From NCBI RefSeq assembly GCF_001730365.1, contig NZ_MIKB01000001.1, positions 186,001 through 250,000 on the forward strand: 64,000 nucleotides of DNA, in the 5' to 3' direction. Both the position numbers and the translations under genes were made by a program. Below the pieces are notes generated by a model. It was not told the DNA's origin. It saw only the letters and a program-made list of their open reading frames with translations, and made no database searches. Below are positions 1 to 8,488 of this stretch, piece by piece. Each line of letters starts with the position of its first letter. Positions within the stretch are counted from its first letter, which is position 1. This DNA is from Enterococcus quebecensis. Its GTDB lineage: Bacteria > Bacillota > Bacilli > Lactobacillales > Enterococcaceae.

Positions 1-313
1 CTCCAAAATAAGATAAGATATATTTATCTATTAACCATTCATAATTAAAAAAAGTAGATTGTTTTACTGTGTTTTTTTTATGATGATACAACCAATAGGT
101 CGTCCATTCTTTCATATCCCTATCGAATAATTTTTTGTTTTTTGATTCTGCATACTGTGCTTTCAAAACAATCAATTTAGATTTCACCTCTAAATAACGT
201 TTACCATAAGTATATCCATAAATAATTCTACCTTTACTATCTCTGTTTTTTATATATCTCCCTTCCCATCTACCATCTTTTCTTTTATAAATGTTCTCTC
301 CTTTTTTTGGCAT
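1..313 (-). CDS. Tyrosine recombinase/phage-type integrase, 5' part only (cut by window edge)
   Basis: Reverse-strand reading from the ATG at 311-313 runs open for 104 codons to the window edge. The start has a good ribosome site (GAGAGGAG about 5 nt upstream). The protein begins MPKKGENIYKRKDGRWEGRY, and its first ~20 residues are nearly identical to the integrase at 9505-10686; resemblance continues at a lower level afterwards. This is the arm-binding N-terminus of a phage/ICE-type tyrosine recombinase followed by the start of the SAM-like core-binding domain. The catalytic part lies outside the window, so activity cannot be judged. It is a second recombinase on the far side of the WxL operon, in the same orientation as the first. 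Confidence 0.85.
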   Translation of the reverse strand, partial: MPKKGENIYKRKDGRWEGRYIKNRDSKGRIIYGYTYGKRYLEVKSKLIVLKAQYAESKNKKLFDRDMKEWTTYWLYHHKKNTVKQSTFFNYEWLIDKYILSYFG

Positions 314-723
314 TAAATACTCCTCTCTACTCATCAATATTTTCAGTATTACTCATTTAATCAACGATCAATCGCCATATAAAATGATTAGAAATACAAA
401 ACCATCCAACATCCACACCAATAAAATAACATTATAAATAAATAGACCAAACTAAATATACCTTATATTTTGGATTAAAAAAACCAATTATTGATATTTA
501 TTTATCATTTAAAGTAAACTAAACGTTTTATATACCTATTTAATTCCCAGATCACAAAAGAATTTTAACTGTTTTTGTGTTATATTTATACAAAAAAAAC
601 ACTAGACAACTTTATTAAATAAAGATAAAAAAACGAACGAAATGAATTGACATCCATTTCGTTCGTTATTTTTTTATATAATAATAGTTTTCAAACGGGC
701 ACTCATAGTTAATTAGTTAATTT
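314..723. other. Intergenic AT-rich region between integrase and secreted-protein gene
   Basis: No open frame or RNA gene is recognised in these ~410 bases. It holds the hairpin terminator at 632-667 and presumably the promoter of the left integrase. The 26-bp inversion-site repeat found at 9340 and 10892 is not present here. Confidence 0.5.
625..676 (-). terminator. Bidirectional rho-independent terminator
   Basis: A 13-bp perfect stem (632-644 with 655-667, AACGAACGAAATG) with a 10-nt loop has an A-run on its left and a T-run on its right. It would end transcripts of the 117-aa secreted protein gene (stop at 724), and its symmetry allows it to act in both directions. Confidence 0.85.
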
Positions 724-1077
724 TTATTTGTTTGTTTTACAACCGCAGAACTTATACACATGTAAATAATTTCCTGTTGCATTTCCTTTTGCATCATATT
801 CTGGTGTTGATGAGATTAATTTTGAACAACAGTCATAGTACTTCAAACCATTATGTTTTACGTAAATTTTTGCATATTTTGTAGTAGTTTCACTATCTGT
901 AACAACTGTTACTTCACCTTTAAGTAATACTTTATTGGCTTTTTTTACTGATGTTACTGTTGTTTGATCATCGCTAAATCTATTTTTTGATGTAGCTTCT
1001 GCACTTTGACCTCCAAATCCTAACATGATGAATAGTCCCATTGCTAATGAAATAGCAATTACAATTTTCTTTTTCAA
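724..1077 (-). CDS. Small secreted cysteine-containing protein, function unknown
   Basis: A 117-aa protein with a clear Sec signal peptide: KKK, a hydrophobic core at about 6-20, and a likely AEA cleavage near residue 29. The mature part is ~88 residues, lysine-rich, and carries four cysteines near its end (a CC pair, then CGC about 30 residues later), suggesting two disulphides outside the cell. The start is TTG at 1075-1077, chosen because AAGGAG lies 10 nt upstream and no ATG fits. It sits downstream of the signal peptidase gene but is separated from it by ~250 nt and has its own terminator, so it is probably a separate unit. A bacteriocin or a cell-wall partner of the WxL system are both possible; I do not recognise the family. 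Confidence 0.7.
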   Translation of the reverse strand: MKKKIVIAISLAMGLFIMLGFGGQSAEATSKNRFSDDQTTVTSVKKANKVLLKGEVTVVTDSETTTKYAKIYVKHNGLKYYDCCSKLISSTPEYDAKGNATGNYLHVYKFCGCKTNK

Positions 1078-1331
1078 ATTACAACATCTCCTTATAGTAT
1101 AGATTACTTTTGAGCGACCGTTTATAAAACTAAAACTATCAAATGATATAGAAAGATTACTAGAATAATCCTGACCGTACTAGATTTCCTGAGAATAATA
1201 TTCTAAGCTCTTTCTTTAATATGTGGACTATTTATCCTATGAAAAACATCCCAACATATGTAGCGAATTGCCCTGTTTGTTTATAACTACTATGTCTTTT
1301 TTATCAAGCCAATATTTATTGGCTCGGATAG

Positions 1332-2069
1332 TTATCGATTAAATTTTTCCATCAAGTGCAGTGGTAAAATCCTCATTTCAACAACCCCGATGATGTCATT
1401 TTTATGAATAAACCCATAATACCGACTGTCTGTCGAATAAGGTCTGTTGTCTCCAAGTACCAAATAGAAATCCTTGGGAATTATTTGTTGATTATTTTTT
1501 AATTTTGTTATGTCGAAATTTTCCGTGAATAACAGGCCCATACTCTTTGCTTTTGTAACATCTTGTTTATCAATAAACTTTTCTTCTATTTTCTCGTTGT
1601 TGATATATAATTCATCATCTTTATATTCTACAAACTCTCCTGGTAGACCGATTACACGACGAATCGCTTTCTCCTGTTGATCGGGCGTTTCAAAATACAC
1701 CAACTTAAATCGACCTATATTGGTTCTTTTATTAATGTAAACAAGATCATCTTCCCAAAGTGATGACAACATGCTATATCCTTCAACTTTAGCAAAAGTA
1801 AAGAAGAAAATAGAAAGTATCCAAATAAAAACACCTGCAATAAGAACCGAACAACCTATTTCAATCCCCATCCGTTTTAATTTACGTTGCTTTTTATTTT
1901 TTGAATAACCGATATTTCCTTTCTTTTTTTTTGTTTGCTTTTTTTTTAGGTTATTACTCTTAGTCCCATGGGTCACTTTATTTTTCTTACGGCTTTTTTT
2001 TTCATCTTTTCTTTTAAAAGGTTTCTGCGTATTTCTGATCTTTTTTGATTGATGAGTTTTATTAGCCAT
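1332..2069 (-). CDS. Signal peptidase I-like protein of the WxL operon, with altered active-site motifs
   Basis: A 245-aa S26 signal peptidase I-like protein. Residues 1-68 are an unusually long, very Lys-rich cytoplasmic extension, followed by one membrane segment (~70-92) and the extracellular peptidase fold. The Ser box is present (GYSML, Ser99) but lacks the usual proline (GxSMxPTL). The general-base box reads AIRRVIGLPG, so Arg137 occupies the place where LepB/SipS-type enzymes have the catalytic Lys; Lys134 is three residues earlier. The late box GDNRPYSTDSR is intact. It is the last gene of the WxL operon, 26 nt after the 220-aa gene, so it may process or help assemble the operon's exported proteins. 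It could be a specialised or weakly active enzyme, as with the SipA proteins of streptococcal pilus loci. Confidence 0.8.
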   Translation of the reverse strand: MANKTHQSKKIRNTQKPFKRKDEKKSRKKNKVTHGTKSNNLKKKQTKKKKGNIGYSKNKKQRKLKRMGIEIGCSVLIAGVFIWILSIFFFTFAKVEGYSMLSSLWEDDLVYINKRTNIGRFKLVYFETPDQQEKAIRRVIGLPGEFVEYKDDELYINNEKIEEKFIDKQDVTKAKSMGLLFTENFDITKLKNNQQIIPKDFYLVLGDNRPYSTDSRYYGFIHKNDIIGVVEMRILPLHLMEKFNR

Positions 2070-2095
2070 AATCGCCTAACTCCATTGTCTTGTTG

Positions 2096-2758
2096 TTATT
2101 TTTTTGCTGCTAGTGACCTTTCATTGATTTTAAATTGATCAATTACGGCTTTTTCATTCTTTTTGACTTTCTCAATGTCATTTTTGAAAGATTCTGTTAA
2201 GGTTGAATCTTTATAAAACTCTTTTTCTTGTGAAGATAAGTTGATTCCTAACTCTTTCATTGAGGAATAATAACGATTGATACAAACTTGCCCATCACCA
2301 CTGATACGGTAATCTGCTTTATTTAAAGCAAATGCGGCTAAACGTAAAGACAGATTTTTCAAATTTTGTTCTGCTCGTTGCCCATCACCAGACTCTGCTA
2401 AGTTTAGCTGTTCCTCAATATCACGAAGATTATAATATCCAGAAACAATTGATTTTTTATCTGATTCACTTAAATTTGTTGATTGATAATAGACTACATA
2501 CATTGAGGTTCCTGCTCCTAAAAACATCATGATAAAACACAGGACGCTTCCCCAAATGCATTTTTTTTTCTTTTTTTGTAATCCTCTTTTTTTTCTTGCA
2601 ATCATTTTTCTCTTGCGTTTATTCTTTGTTCGAATAGAAAATAATTTTTTTTGCTCTTTTCCAGTTTTAAAAATACCAACAAACAACAGAAGAACAAAAA
2701 GTAGAAAGAGAATTGCTACCGCTAAACTAATGACTGCAATCCAGTCTAATAATGTCAT
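2096..2758 (-). CDS. WxL-operon membrane protein, unknown function
   Basis: A 220-aa protein with two predicted membrane segments, about 5-30 and 68-92. A strongly basic Lys/Arg stretch lies between them and a ~125-residue hydrophilic, helix-prone domain follows. The basic loop predicts N-terminus outside, loop inside, C-domain outside. ATG start with GGGAGG six nt upstream. It lies 23 nt after the DUF916 gene and 26 nt before the signal peptidase gene, so it belongs to the surface-protein operon. I do not recognise a family; a scaffold or anchor for export or WxL assembly is only a guess. Confidence 0.6.
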   Translation of the reverse strand: MTLLDWIAVISLAVAILFLLFVLLLFVGIFKTGKEQKKLFSIRTKNKRKRKMIARKKRGLQKKKKKCIWGSVLCFIMMFLGAGTSMYVVYYQSTNLSESDKKSIVSGYYNLRDIEEQLNLAESGDGQRAEQNLKNLSLRLAAFALNKADYRISGDGQVCINRYYSSMKELGINLSSQEKEFYKDSTLTESFKNDIEKVKKNEKAVIDQFKINERSLAAKK

Positions 2759-2781
2759 TTTATTCCTCCCAACTTTCTACT

Positions 2782-3852
2782 CTACCTTTTTTTGCTTGGC
2801 CCTTTTTTTCTTCTTTTTCTCTTTTTTCTTGTAGCAAGACGAATAATTAAAAAGACAATCAAGACTAGGCCTATAACACCGCCTACAATCATACCAACTA
2901 ATTTAAAATCAATTCCCCGATCTTGATCAATACCAATATCTTCCCTATTAAATTTATCAGCTTCTTCTTTAGTTATTTTGAACGACTCGTTCCATTCCCA
3001 TTTTTTTTCTTTGGAAGTAGCAATAATGTGCGCTCTATAAGTTCCAGGAACCATTGCTTGGCCTTCCATACTGATTGGATAATTTAAAACAGTATTTGGC
3101 GCCATCCTCATTTTTGTCTTTTTAGACTCATAAAGGACTTCGTCTTTTTTTTCAGGCATAATTTGAACTTCCACTGTAAGATCATCCAGTAAATCAGCTG
3201 CTTCATTACCTAAATCAACCGTGATCGAATTACGTCCATTTTGTTGTGTCGCATATGTTTTTAAATACCCCATCTTAGGTTCAATCTTAGTATCCGTTTC
3301 TCTTAATAACATCGCAATCGTATATGCATATTCATTGATAATCATTGTACCGCTTGGTTCTTTTTGGGATTCGTCTTCTTGAATTTTTTGAAGTTGAATT
3401 CCACCTAAAATGATGCCATCATAACCCGTTTCCGGCATTTTTATTTCTAATTCTAGATCTTTATCAGATTCAGGCGGTATTGTGATTGTTTCTGGTCCTT
3501 TTACAATTTCAGCAAAATCAAATTTCATTGTAGAATCTTTTTCTAGCTTTGTTTCACCATATTCTAATACACCATTTGAATTTGTTCTGCTTCCATTTAT
3601 TTTCACTCCAACAGTAACCTCTTTTTTACCAAGATTTGTAAGAGTGATTGAAACTTTTTGATTTTGACCAGGAGTCATTTTTAGATTGAAATAACCAGCA
3701 TCATCTATTTGATTATCTGGATGATTTGTCTTATATAAAAAACCGACAGCTCCTGAAGCTTCCGACTCAGCATGTATTACTTGTGCGTTAAAAGAAAAAA
3801 GAAAAATAATTGAAAAGATACCCATAAGTAACGGTTGAATTTTTTTCTTCAT
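2782..3852 (-). CDS. DUF916/DUF3324 cell-surface protein (WxL-interacting protein)
   Basis: A 356-aa exported membrane-anchored protein. It has a signal peptide (~1-28), an N-terminal DUF916-like beta-sandwich with text such as GYFNLKMTPGQNQKV, a second DUF3324-like domain (~165-295), one membrane helix (~313-338) and a very basic tail (RKKRKRRKKG). In this family the extracellular domains bind peptidoglycan and WxL-domain proteins and are encoded beside WxL genes, as here. I use the ATG at 3850-3852, which begins MKKKIQPLL; an ATG four codons upstream (3864) overlaps the AAAGGA ribosome site. It follows a WxL gene across a 100-nt gap that holds a hairpin (3879-3927). Confidence 0.88.
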   Translation of the reverse strand: MKKKIQPLLMGIFSIIFLFSFNAQVIHAESEASGAVGFLYKTNHPDNQIDDAGYFNLKMTPGQNQKVSITLTNLGKKEVTVGVKINGSRTNSNGVLEYGETKLEKDSTMKFDFAEIVKGPETITIPPESDKDLELEIKMPETGYDGIILGGIQLQKIQEDESQKEPSGTMIINEYAYTIAMLLRETDTKIEPKMGYLKTYATQQNGRNSITVDLGNEAADLLDDLTVEVQIMPEKKDEVLYESKKTKMRMAPNTVLNYPISMEGQAMVPGTYRAHIIATSKEKKWEWNESFKITKEEADKFNREDIGIDQDRGIDFKLVGMIVGGVIGLVLIVFLIIRLATRKKRKRRKKGPSKKR

Positions 3853-3878
3853 AAACAGAAACATTTCCTTTCATTCAA

Positions 3879-3927
3879 AGGCAAGTTCCCCAATTACTAA
3901 GAGTAATAATAATTAGCGAACTTGCCT
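3879..3927 (-). promoter_or_regulatory. Inverted repeat in the leader of the DUF916 gene
   Basis: Perfect 10-bp arms AGGCAAGTTC (3879-3888) and GAACTTGCCT (3918-3927) enclose an inner 6-bp hairpin (3893-3898 with 3902-3907). The structure ends about 10 nt before the AAAGGA ribosome site. There is no U-run, so this is more likely an mRNA structure, processing site or operator than a terminator. It may tune expression between WxL and partner genes. Confidence 0.5.
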
Positions 3928-3961
3928 ACTAGACACTTGCGTTTTATTTTATCTTAAATTT

Positions 3962-4780
3962 TTAAAGTACGTCAGCAAGTTCCCATAGAACTTTTGCTAC
4001 GTGTGCTTCTTTCGTTTTTACTGTCTTACCTGGTACAAATAATGCAACAGAACCATTTTCAATTTTATTTGCATCAGTTGCATTAGGTGTTCCTGTGGAA
4101 TCTTCTTCCGTTCCTTTTCCAGTTGCAGTGTTGTAGGCTTTTGTATTACCAAAAGCTACTGTATACGTACCAAAACCATCTTTAGCAGCTTTCGTTTCTA
4201 AAACGTCAACTATATTTTGAGATTCATCTAAAGTAAACGTTGAACCAGTTGATGATAATACTGCATGAGGACTCACACTTGCATCAGTATCTGTTTCAAC
4301 AATTGGATTTTTAAAACTAATCGTTGAATTGCTTAAAACATTTCCTGAAGCTGCTTTAAACTGTTGTGTCATTTTTGCTCTTAACACCCATTTTTTACGC
4401 TCATCAATACGTTTATCTGTTAACTGTAAATAAACACCACGATTTTCTTTTGATCCATCAGCTTGCGTAACTTTAACTTGTTCAGCAAAATAAGTTTCAT
4501 CTGTTAAGACCGCTTTTTGTTGTTTAAAGTTCATTGTTGAAACACCATCAATTTTTAGTGGACCATTATCTGGGTTTGGCACATAAGGTGGGTCAACTGG
4601 TTTTTTAGGATCTTCCGGATCTTTGTCGGTATTTTTTCCAGAATCTTCCACATAGTCGATTGATCCTTCTCCTGATTGCTTTCTTGCTTCTCCACCCTCA
4701 GCGTTTGCTGCTGCTGGTAATACTAAACTTGCACCTAATACTGTTAGTAATGCGATAGAACATAATGTTCTTTTTTTCAT
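3962..4780 (-). CDS. WxL-domain cell-wall surface protein
   Basis: A 272-aa secreted protein. Signal peptide ~1-28 (cleavage near ANA-EG), an acidic, Pro/Asp-rich linker (~30-72), and a full WxL domain to the end. The domain has both signature motifs: the inner WVLRAKM and the terminal VLWELADVL. WxL domains attach non-covalently to peptidoglycan. ATG start with AGGAGG eight nt upstream. It lies 31 nt after the 263-aa WxL gene, in the same operon. The ligand or function outside the cell cannot be told, because the protein is little more than a WxL domain plus linker. Confidence 0.93.
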   Translation of the reverse strand: MKKRTLCSIALLTVLGASLVLPAAANAEGGEARKQSGEGSIDYVEDSGKNTDKDPEDPKKPVDPPYVPNPDNGPLKIDGVSTMNFKQQKAVLTDETYFAEQVKVTQADGSKENRGVYLQLTDKRIDERKKWVLRAKMTQQFKAASGNVLSNSTISFKNPIVETDTDASVSPHAVLSSTGSTFTLDESQNIVDVLETKAAKDGFGTYTVAFGNTKAYNTATGKGTEEDSTGTPNATDANKIENGSVALFVPGKTVKTKEAHVAKVLWELADVL

Positions 4781-4811
4781 TTTTGTTTCCTCCTAGTTAA
4801 TTTAAATTAAT

Positions 4812-5603
4812 TTATGGTAACTCAGATAATATCCAAGTCAGCACCGTTTGGTATTTTCCAGCTACTCTATCAGAAGAGCCTGGAACAAAAAATGTTACTG
4901 CATCATTTTTGTGAATTTGTTTATTATTAAAGTTTGGATCAAGTACTGGCTGACCTGTTTCGTCAACTAAAGGAGTCAATGTAGAATCTTGTCCACTCTC
5001 ATTTTCATCAGAGGCTCCAAATTCGACACTCCAGATTCCTTGTCCTTTGCCTTTATCAGCTTTAGCTAAATCGTACGTTGTCTTAATTTTGTCGATTTTT
5101 ATTACATCATTTATTAATGAAGGTGCGTATTTTTTGTCCATCGTTGAATTTGTCCAAGTTTTATCCAATGAAATATAGGAACCTTTCAATTGCGACTTTT
5201 CATCTTTAGCAATCATAAAATCAGTTTCTTGTCGAACTTGTAATGTCCACCCTGCACTATTTGCACGACTGTCAGTTATTTGAACAAAATTCCCACGAGG
5301 ACCTGTTTCATCCTCAAATAATTGTGCATTAGCATGATAGTACTGATCTTTGACCGATAGTCGATTACGCCCAAAATCTAGTTTAGGTACAAAATCAATT
5401 CTAAGAAAACCTTCAGTCAACGGACTTGGTCCTGGGTTAACTGGTTTTACAGGCTTTTCAGGATCAACTACTTGAGGTGGAATCAATGCAGCATCAAACC
5501 CTATTGTGCCTTCTTGCTCGATGGACTTCGCCAGAACATCAACATTAGAAGTTATAAGAAAAAGATAAGAGAGGCAAAAAGCAATCGTCAATTTTATTTT
5601 CAC
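4812..5603 (-). CDS. WxL-domain cell-wall surface protein
   Basis: A 263-aa secreted protein with a signal peptide (~1-25, ending near VLA), a short Pro-rich linker (~40-62) and a WxL domain with motifs WTLQVRQ and VLTWILSELP at the C-terminus. The start is GTG at 5601-5603, overlapping the stop of the small LPXTG-like gene in a 4-nt GTGA, which indicates translational coupling. GGGAGAG lies upstream. Its layout parallels the neighbouring 272-aa protein, so the two are probably old duplicates, but the sequences are clearly divergent. Confidence 0.92.
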   Translation of the reverse strand: MKIKLTIAFCLSYLFLITSNVDVLAKSIEQEGTIGFDAALIPPQVVDPEKPVKPVNPGPSPLTEGFLRIDFVPKLDFGRNRLSVKDQYYHANAQLFEDETGPRGNFVQITDSRANSAGWTLQVRQETDFMIAKDEKSQLKGSYISLDKTWTNSTMDKKYAPSLINDVIKIDKIKTTYDLAKADKGKGQGIWSVEFGASDENESGQDSTLTPLVDETGQPVLDPNFNNKQIHKNDAVTFFVPGSSDRVAGKYQTVLTWILSELP

Positions 5604-5938
5604 AGCTTGTTCTCTCCCTTTTGTTCTTTTTTTCGCTTCTTCATGTATGCAACTATAGCTAGTAAAACTACTATTGCTCCACTAAGTGTCAATGATTTTT
5701 TTATAATTTCCCCTGTTTGAGGATAGCGTCCAACAGGTTTAGTGCTAGTTGGTTTTACACTGTCCTTTGGTTCATCAACTGATTCTTTTTCTGGTTGGTC
5801 ATCACTGTAAAACTCTATTACTGCTTCATGTCCCACCTGACCACCGTCAACAGCAAAATGTCTCACAGGTTTTAAGAAAAGCGTTAGACCTAAGATAGAG
5901 ACAGCTATTGTGCTGAGTATCAGCTTCTTTTTTTTCAT
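5600..5938 (-). CDS. Small LPXTG-like surface protein with YPQTG sorting signal
   Basis: A 112-aa secreted protein. Signal peptide ~1-31, a short acidic/Pro-rich exposed part, then a sortase-type tail: RYPQTGE, a hydrophobic helix and a basic end (KKRKKEQKGENKL). The first residue of the sorting motif is Tyr, not Leu, which may affect which sortase acts on it. Start chosen at ATG 5936-5938 with GAGGGG six nt before it; the frame extends 18 codons upstream but without a ribosome site. Such very short LPXTG proteins are typical partners in enterococcal and listerial WxL operons, as seen here between two WxL genes. Confidence 0.85.
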   Translation of the reverse strand: MKKKKLILSTIAVSILGLTLFLKPVRHFAVDGGQVGHEAVIEFYSDDQPEKESVDEPKDSVKPTSTKPVGRYPQTGEIIKKSLTLSGAIVVLLAIVAYMKKRKKEQKGENKL

Positions 5939-5951
5939 GCTATTCCCCTCT

Positions 5952-8378
5952 CTATGGTCCATCAAGCAATTCCCACTCAATAATTCCAACATAACTGCCC
6001 GATTCTTTGACAGCTCCGATTTCTGTTTTTAACTTGAAGCCGTCTCCTTTAGCTGACCACTTATCGCTAACTTTATTCGGCGAACCATCTACATTTGTTC
6101 CTACAGCAATATCTTGCATACCCGAATTCAACTTCACTTCGTTACCGCTATACATGTATCGAATAGCATTGGTAACCACCTGATTATTACTGTTGGTTAG
6201 TTCTTGTTTCATACGTGCCTGAAGTTTCCAAGGTTTTTTAGTTGCTCGACTATCCTGAATAACTAAAGCACCGTCAATTCTCACTGGTTCTTCAATCAAG
6301 CTTTCTTGGGCCTTAACAATTTGAGTACCAAAATAGATTTCTTTCGGTGCAGAAATCAGAGCGATTCCTCCTTTAAATCGATAAGTTACCTTTAATCCAT
6401 TCTCTAAAACTTCAATCGCATCTTCTGGTGTGGGTCTACTAACGATCTCATACACTTCATCCAATTTATCTTTTACAACCTTAGCTACAGCTGGTTCTTT
6501 CGTTAAATAAACAAAGCTACCAACATCTCTTACTAAAGTAATGTCTGGATTAATATTTCTATTCTCTTCATCTAAAAATTCGACTGTAAGAGTCGCTTTT
6601 CCTGATTTAATTGTTAAGTTTAAGATTTTTTCTTCAGAAGTGTGACCTTCACTGTCCACTGCATAAACTTTAATCACTCTTTTTCCTATAGTTAAAGCTG
6701 AACTAGGCAGAGTAAACTTCCAGTCCATTTTTTTCCCTGGATTTGCCATGTCATTTGGCACTTTGCTGCCAAATTTCACTGCTTCCCCATCATCAAGCGT
6801 ATAGAATAAGTCAACAAATTTACTTTCCGAATCACTCCATTGACCCGTTACATCAAAGTCAGATTTTCCTTGAATTAATTCTTGATCTTTTTGATCAATG
6901 AAAACTTCTGGTGGATTCCCTGAAAGACCGATTGTTACATCGTATGTCATCTTTGTTCCTTGATTTACGTCAAGTGATGTTGGTTGATTTTTCATGAAGA
7001 TTGCTGTATCCATTTTATTAATATCATTTGTAACATAGACCAACTTATCTGCAGGGTGATTTTCTACTTCATAACCTGTTGAATTTAAAGCAGAGAACCC
7101 TGAATCATCAAAGTTAAAGAATAGATTTAAGAAATAATCTCTTGGGAACGCACTTGTTCCCTGTATCCAGTGTTTTCCGGTCCAGTTCAGAGCATGGTCT
7201 GGTCCGTCAAAGAGATACTGAAGCTTATACCCATTATCTCCATCATCTTTTATATAAACCCCTTTGTTATTACCAATTGCATAAACTGGTACTTGGTCAT
7301 TCTTATTCAACTCCGTATCAATCATTGAACCGATAACAAAGTCAGCAGCTTTTTCCGAGCCAATATTGGTTATAGTGTAGTCTACATTAACAGTTCCGGT
7401 TGTCTTCCCAGTCATAATAATTTCAACGTGGAATTTTTTCGAATCGAATACTGAATCATACGTCAATTTGTAGATTATCATTCCATTTGGCAATTCTCGC
7501 TTATAGTATTTATAACCCTCACTAGTAATATGACTTCCTGTATTAAACACTTTCGGATTTGTATTGTTCCCATAAGCGTATATCAAACCATAGCTTGTCC
7601 ATAGTGACTGTCCAGCCTCTTCAGGCTTAGCCACTGCGCTTGGCGTATGATATATATGCTGAACTCGTTTATTATTATCCATAAAAGTTACATTAGGAAT
7701 TGCAAATTGTTTTTGTCTGTTTCCTGAAATACTCGTCTTCCCTAGTGCATCTGTAGGTCCAAACCCATAGCGTAGTTCTTTTCCCACACCCGCGGGTATT
7801 ATAGCCTCTTCAGCCGTAAAAATTTCTGTCCATTCATCACTGTATGAAGCAGCCGATTTAGATCGTGATTTTGGAACTTCTTTTTTCTCTGATAAACTCG
7901 TTGATGTTTCAGGTATCGTTGACTCTTTTTTTCCTATTTCTAATTTGTTTGAACGATTTTGTTCTGAAATAGCTTGAATCGTTTGAATTTCTTCAGAGTT
8001 GGTTGTTCCTTGTAAGTAGAGCGTTGTTTTTTCAGACTCTTTTTCAAGGATTAGTTCCATTTGAGATTTTTCGTGATCGATTTGAATAAAAGTTATCTTT
8101 CCTTTATTCATCTCGAGTAATTTTTCCTTTTTAAAGGAAAGACTATCAGGATAGTTTAGGAAAATTCGTTGATTTTTTTTGGCAGAAGTTATGTTTAATG
8201 AGAAATATACATTATCCCCAGTGGTTTCTTCCACTTGTGTTGTTGTTTGCTCCAAAAATATTGGGTCATCTTTAGTTTCTGTAGCCTTAATTGAAGAACC
8301 CTTAACAAAAAAAATAGATACAACCAACAACAAAATCCCGAAAATCCCAATAACATAAGCTTTTTTTCCGATCTTCAT
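5952..8378 (-). CDS. Large WxL-domain surface protein with Ig-like and MucBP-like domains
   Basis: An 808-aa secreted protein, first gene of the surface operon. Signal peptide ~1-32; Thr/Glu-rich region to ~180; a large central domain (~185-490) with many aromatic residues; an Ig-like domain (~495-600, ending KILNLTIKSG); a MucBP-like module (~603-675); and a C-terminal WxL domain with motifs KPWKLQARM and WELLDGP. The multi-domain form suggests an adhesin presented on peptidoglycan through the WxL domain. AAAGGAG lies eight nt before the ATG. Thirteen nt separate it from the small LPXTG-like gene. The operon reads from here to the signal peptidase gene. Confidence 0.9.
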   Translation of the reverse strand: MKIGKKAYVIGIFGILLLVVSIFFVKGSSIKATETKDDPIFLEQTTTQVEETTGDNVYFSLNITSAKKNQRIFLNYPDSLSFKKEKLLEMNKGKITFIQIDHEKSQMELILEKESEKTTLYLQGTTNSEEIQTIQAISEQNRSNKLEIGKKESTIPETSTSLSEKKEVPKSRSKSAASYSDEWTEIFTAEEAIIPAGVGKELRYGFGPTDALGKTSISGNRQKQFAIPNVTFMDNNKRVQHIYHTPSAVAKPEEAGQSLWTSYGLIYAYGNNTNPKVFNTGSHITSEGYKYYKRELPNGMIIYKLTYDSVFDSKKFHVEIIMTGKTTGTVNVDYTITNIGSEKAADFVIGSMIDTELNKNDQVPVYAIGNNKGVYIKDDGDNGYKLQYLFDGPDHALNWTGKHWIQGTSAFPRDYFLNLFFNFDDSGFSALNSTGYEVENHPADKLVYVTNDINKMDTAIFMKNQPTSLDVNQGTKMTYDVTIGLSGNPPEVFIDQKDQELIQGKSDFDVTGQWSDSESKFVDLFYTLDDGEAVKFGSKVPNDMANPGKKMDWKFTLPSSALTIGKRVIKVYAVDSEGHTSEEKILNLTIKSGKATLTVEFLDEENRNINPDITLVRDVGSFVYLTKEPAVAKVVKDKLDEVYEIVSRPTPEDAIEVLENGLKVTYRFKGGIALISAPKEIYFGTQIVKAQESLIEEPVRIDGALVIQDSRATKKPWKLQARMKQELTNSNNQVVTNAIRYMYSGNEVKLNSGMQDIAVGTNVDGSPNKVSDKWSAKGDGFKLKTEIGAVKESGSYVGIIEWELLDGP

Positions 8379-8404
8379 TTTTTCAACTCCTTTCTTAACC
8401 TTAG

Positions 8405-8436
8405 TTCTTGCTTATGGTGCTCAACATAAGCAAGAA
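8405..8436 (-). promoter_or_regulatory. 12-bp inverted repeat upstream of the WxL operon
   Basis: Perfect arms TTCTTGCTTATG (8405-8416) and CATAAGCAAGAA (8425-8436) with an 8-nt loop lie between the regulator gene (stop 8489) and the first WxL gene (start 8378). No U-run follows on the minus strand, so it is a poor terminator. It could be an operator, an mRNA structure, or a weak terminator between regulator and operon. No clear sigma-A promoter was found between the two genes, so read-through from the regulator is possible. Confidence 0.55.
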
Positions 8437-8488
8437 TCTATGTCATTCTTTTATTCACTTTATTTAAATAGTAGATTTTTGTATAGCT

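Noticed and set aside
314-723. Second copy of the 26-bp inversion site next to the left-edge integrase
   Set aside because: I looked for the TTGTACAA-centred repeat in this region and found no match; only the 13-bp terminator stem is present.
8405-8436. Inverted repeat as another recombination site
   Set aside because: Arms are only 12 bp with an 8-nt loop and no distant partner was found; an RNA or operator structure is more likely.
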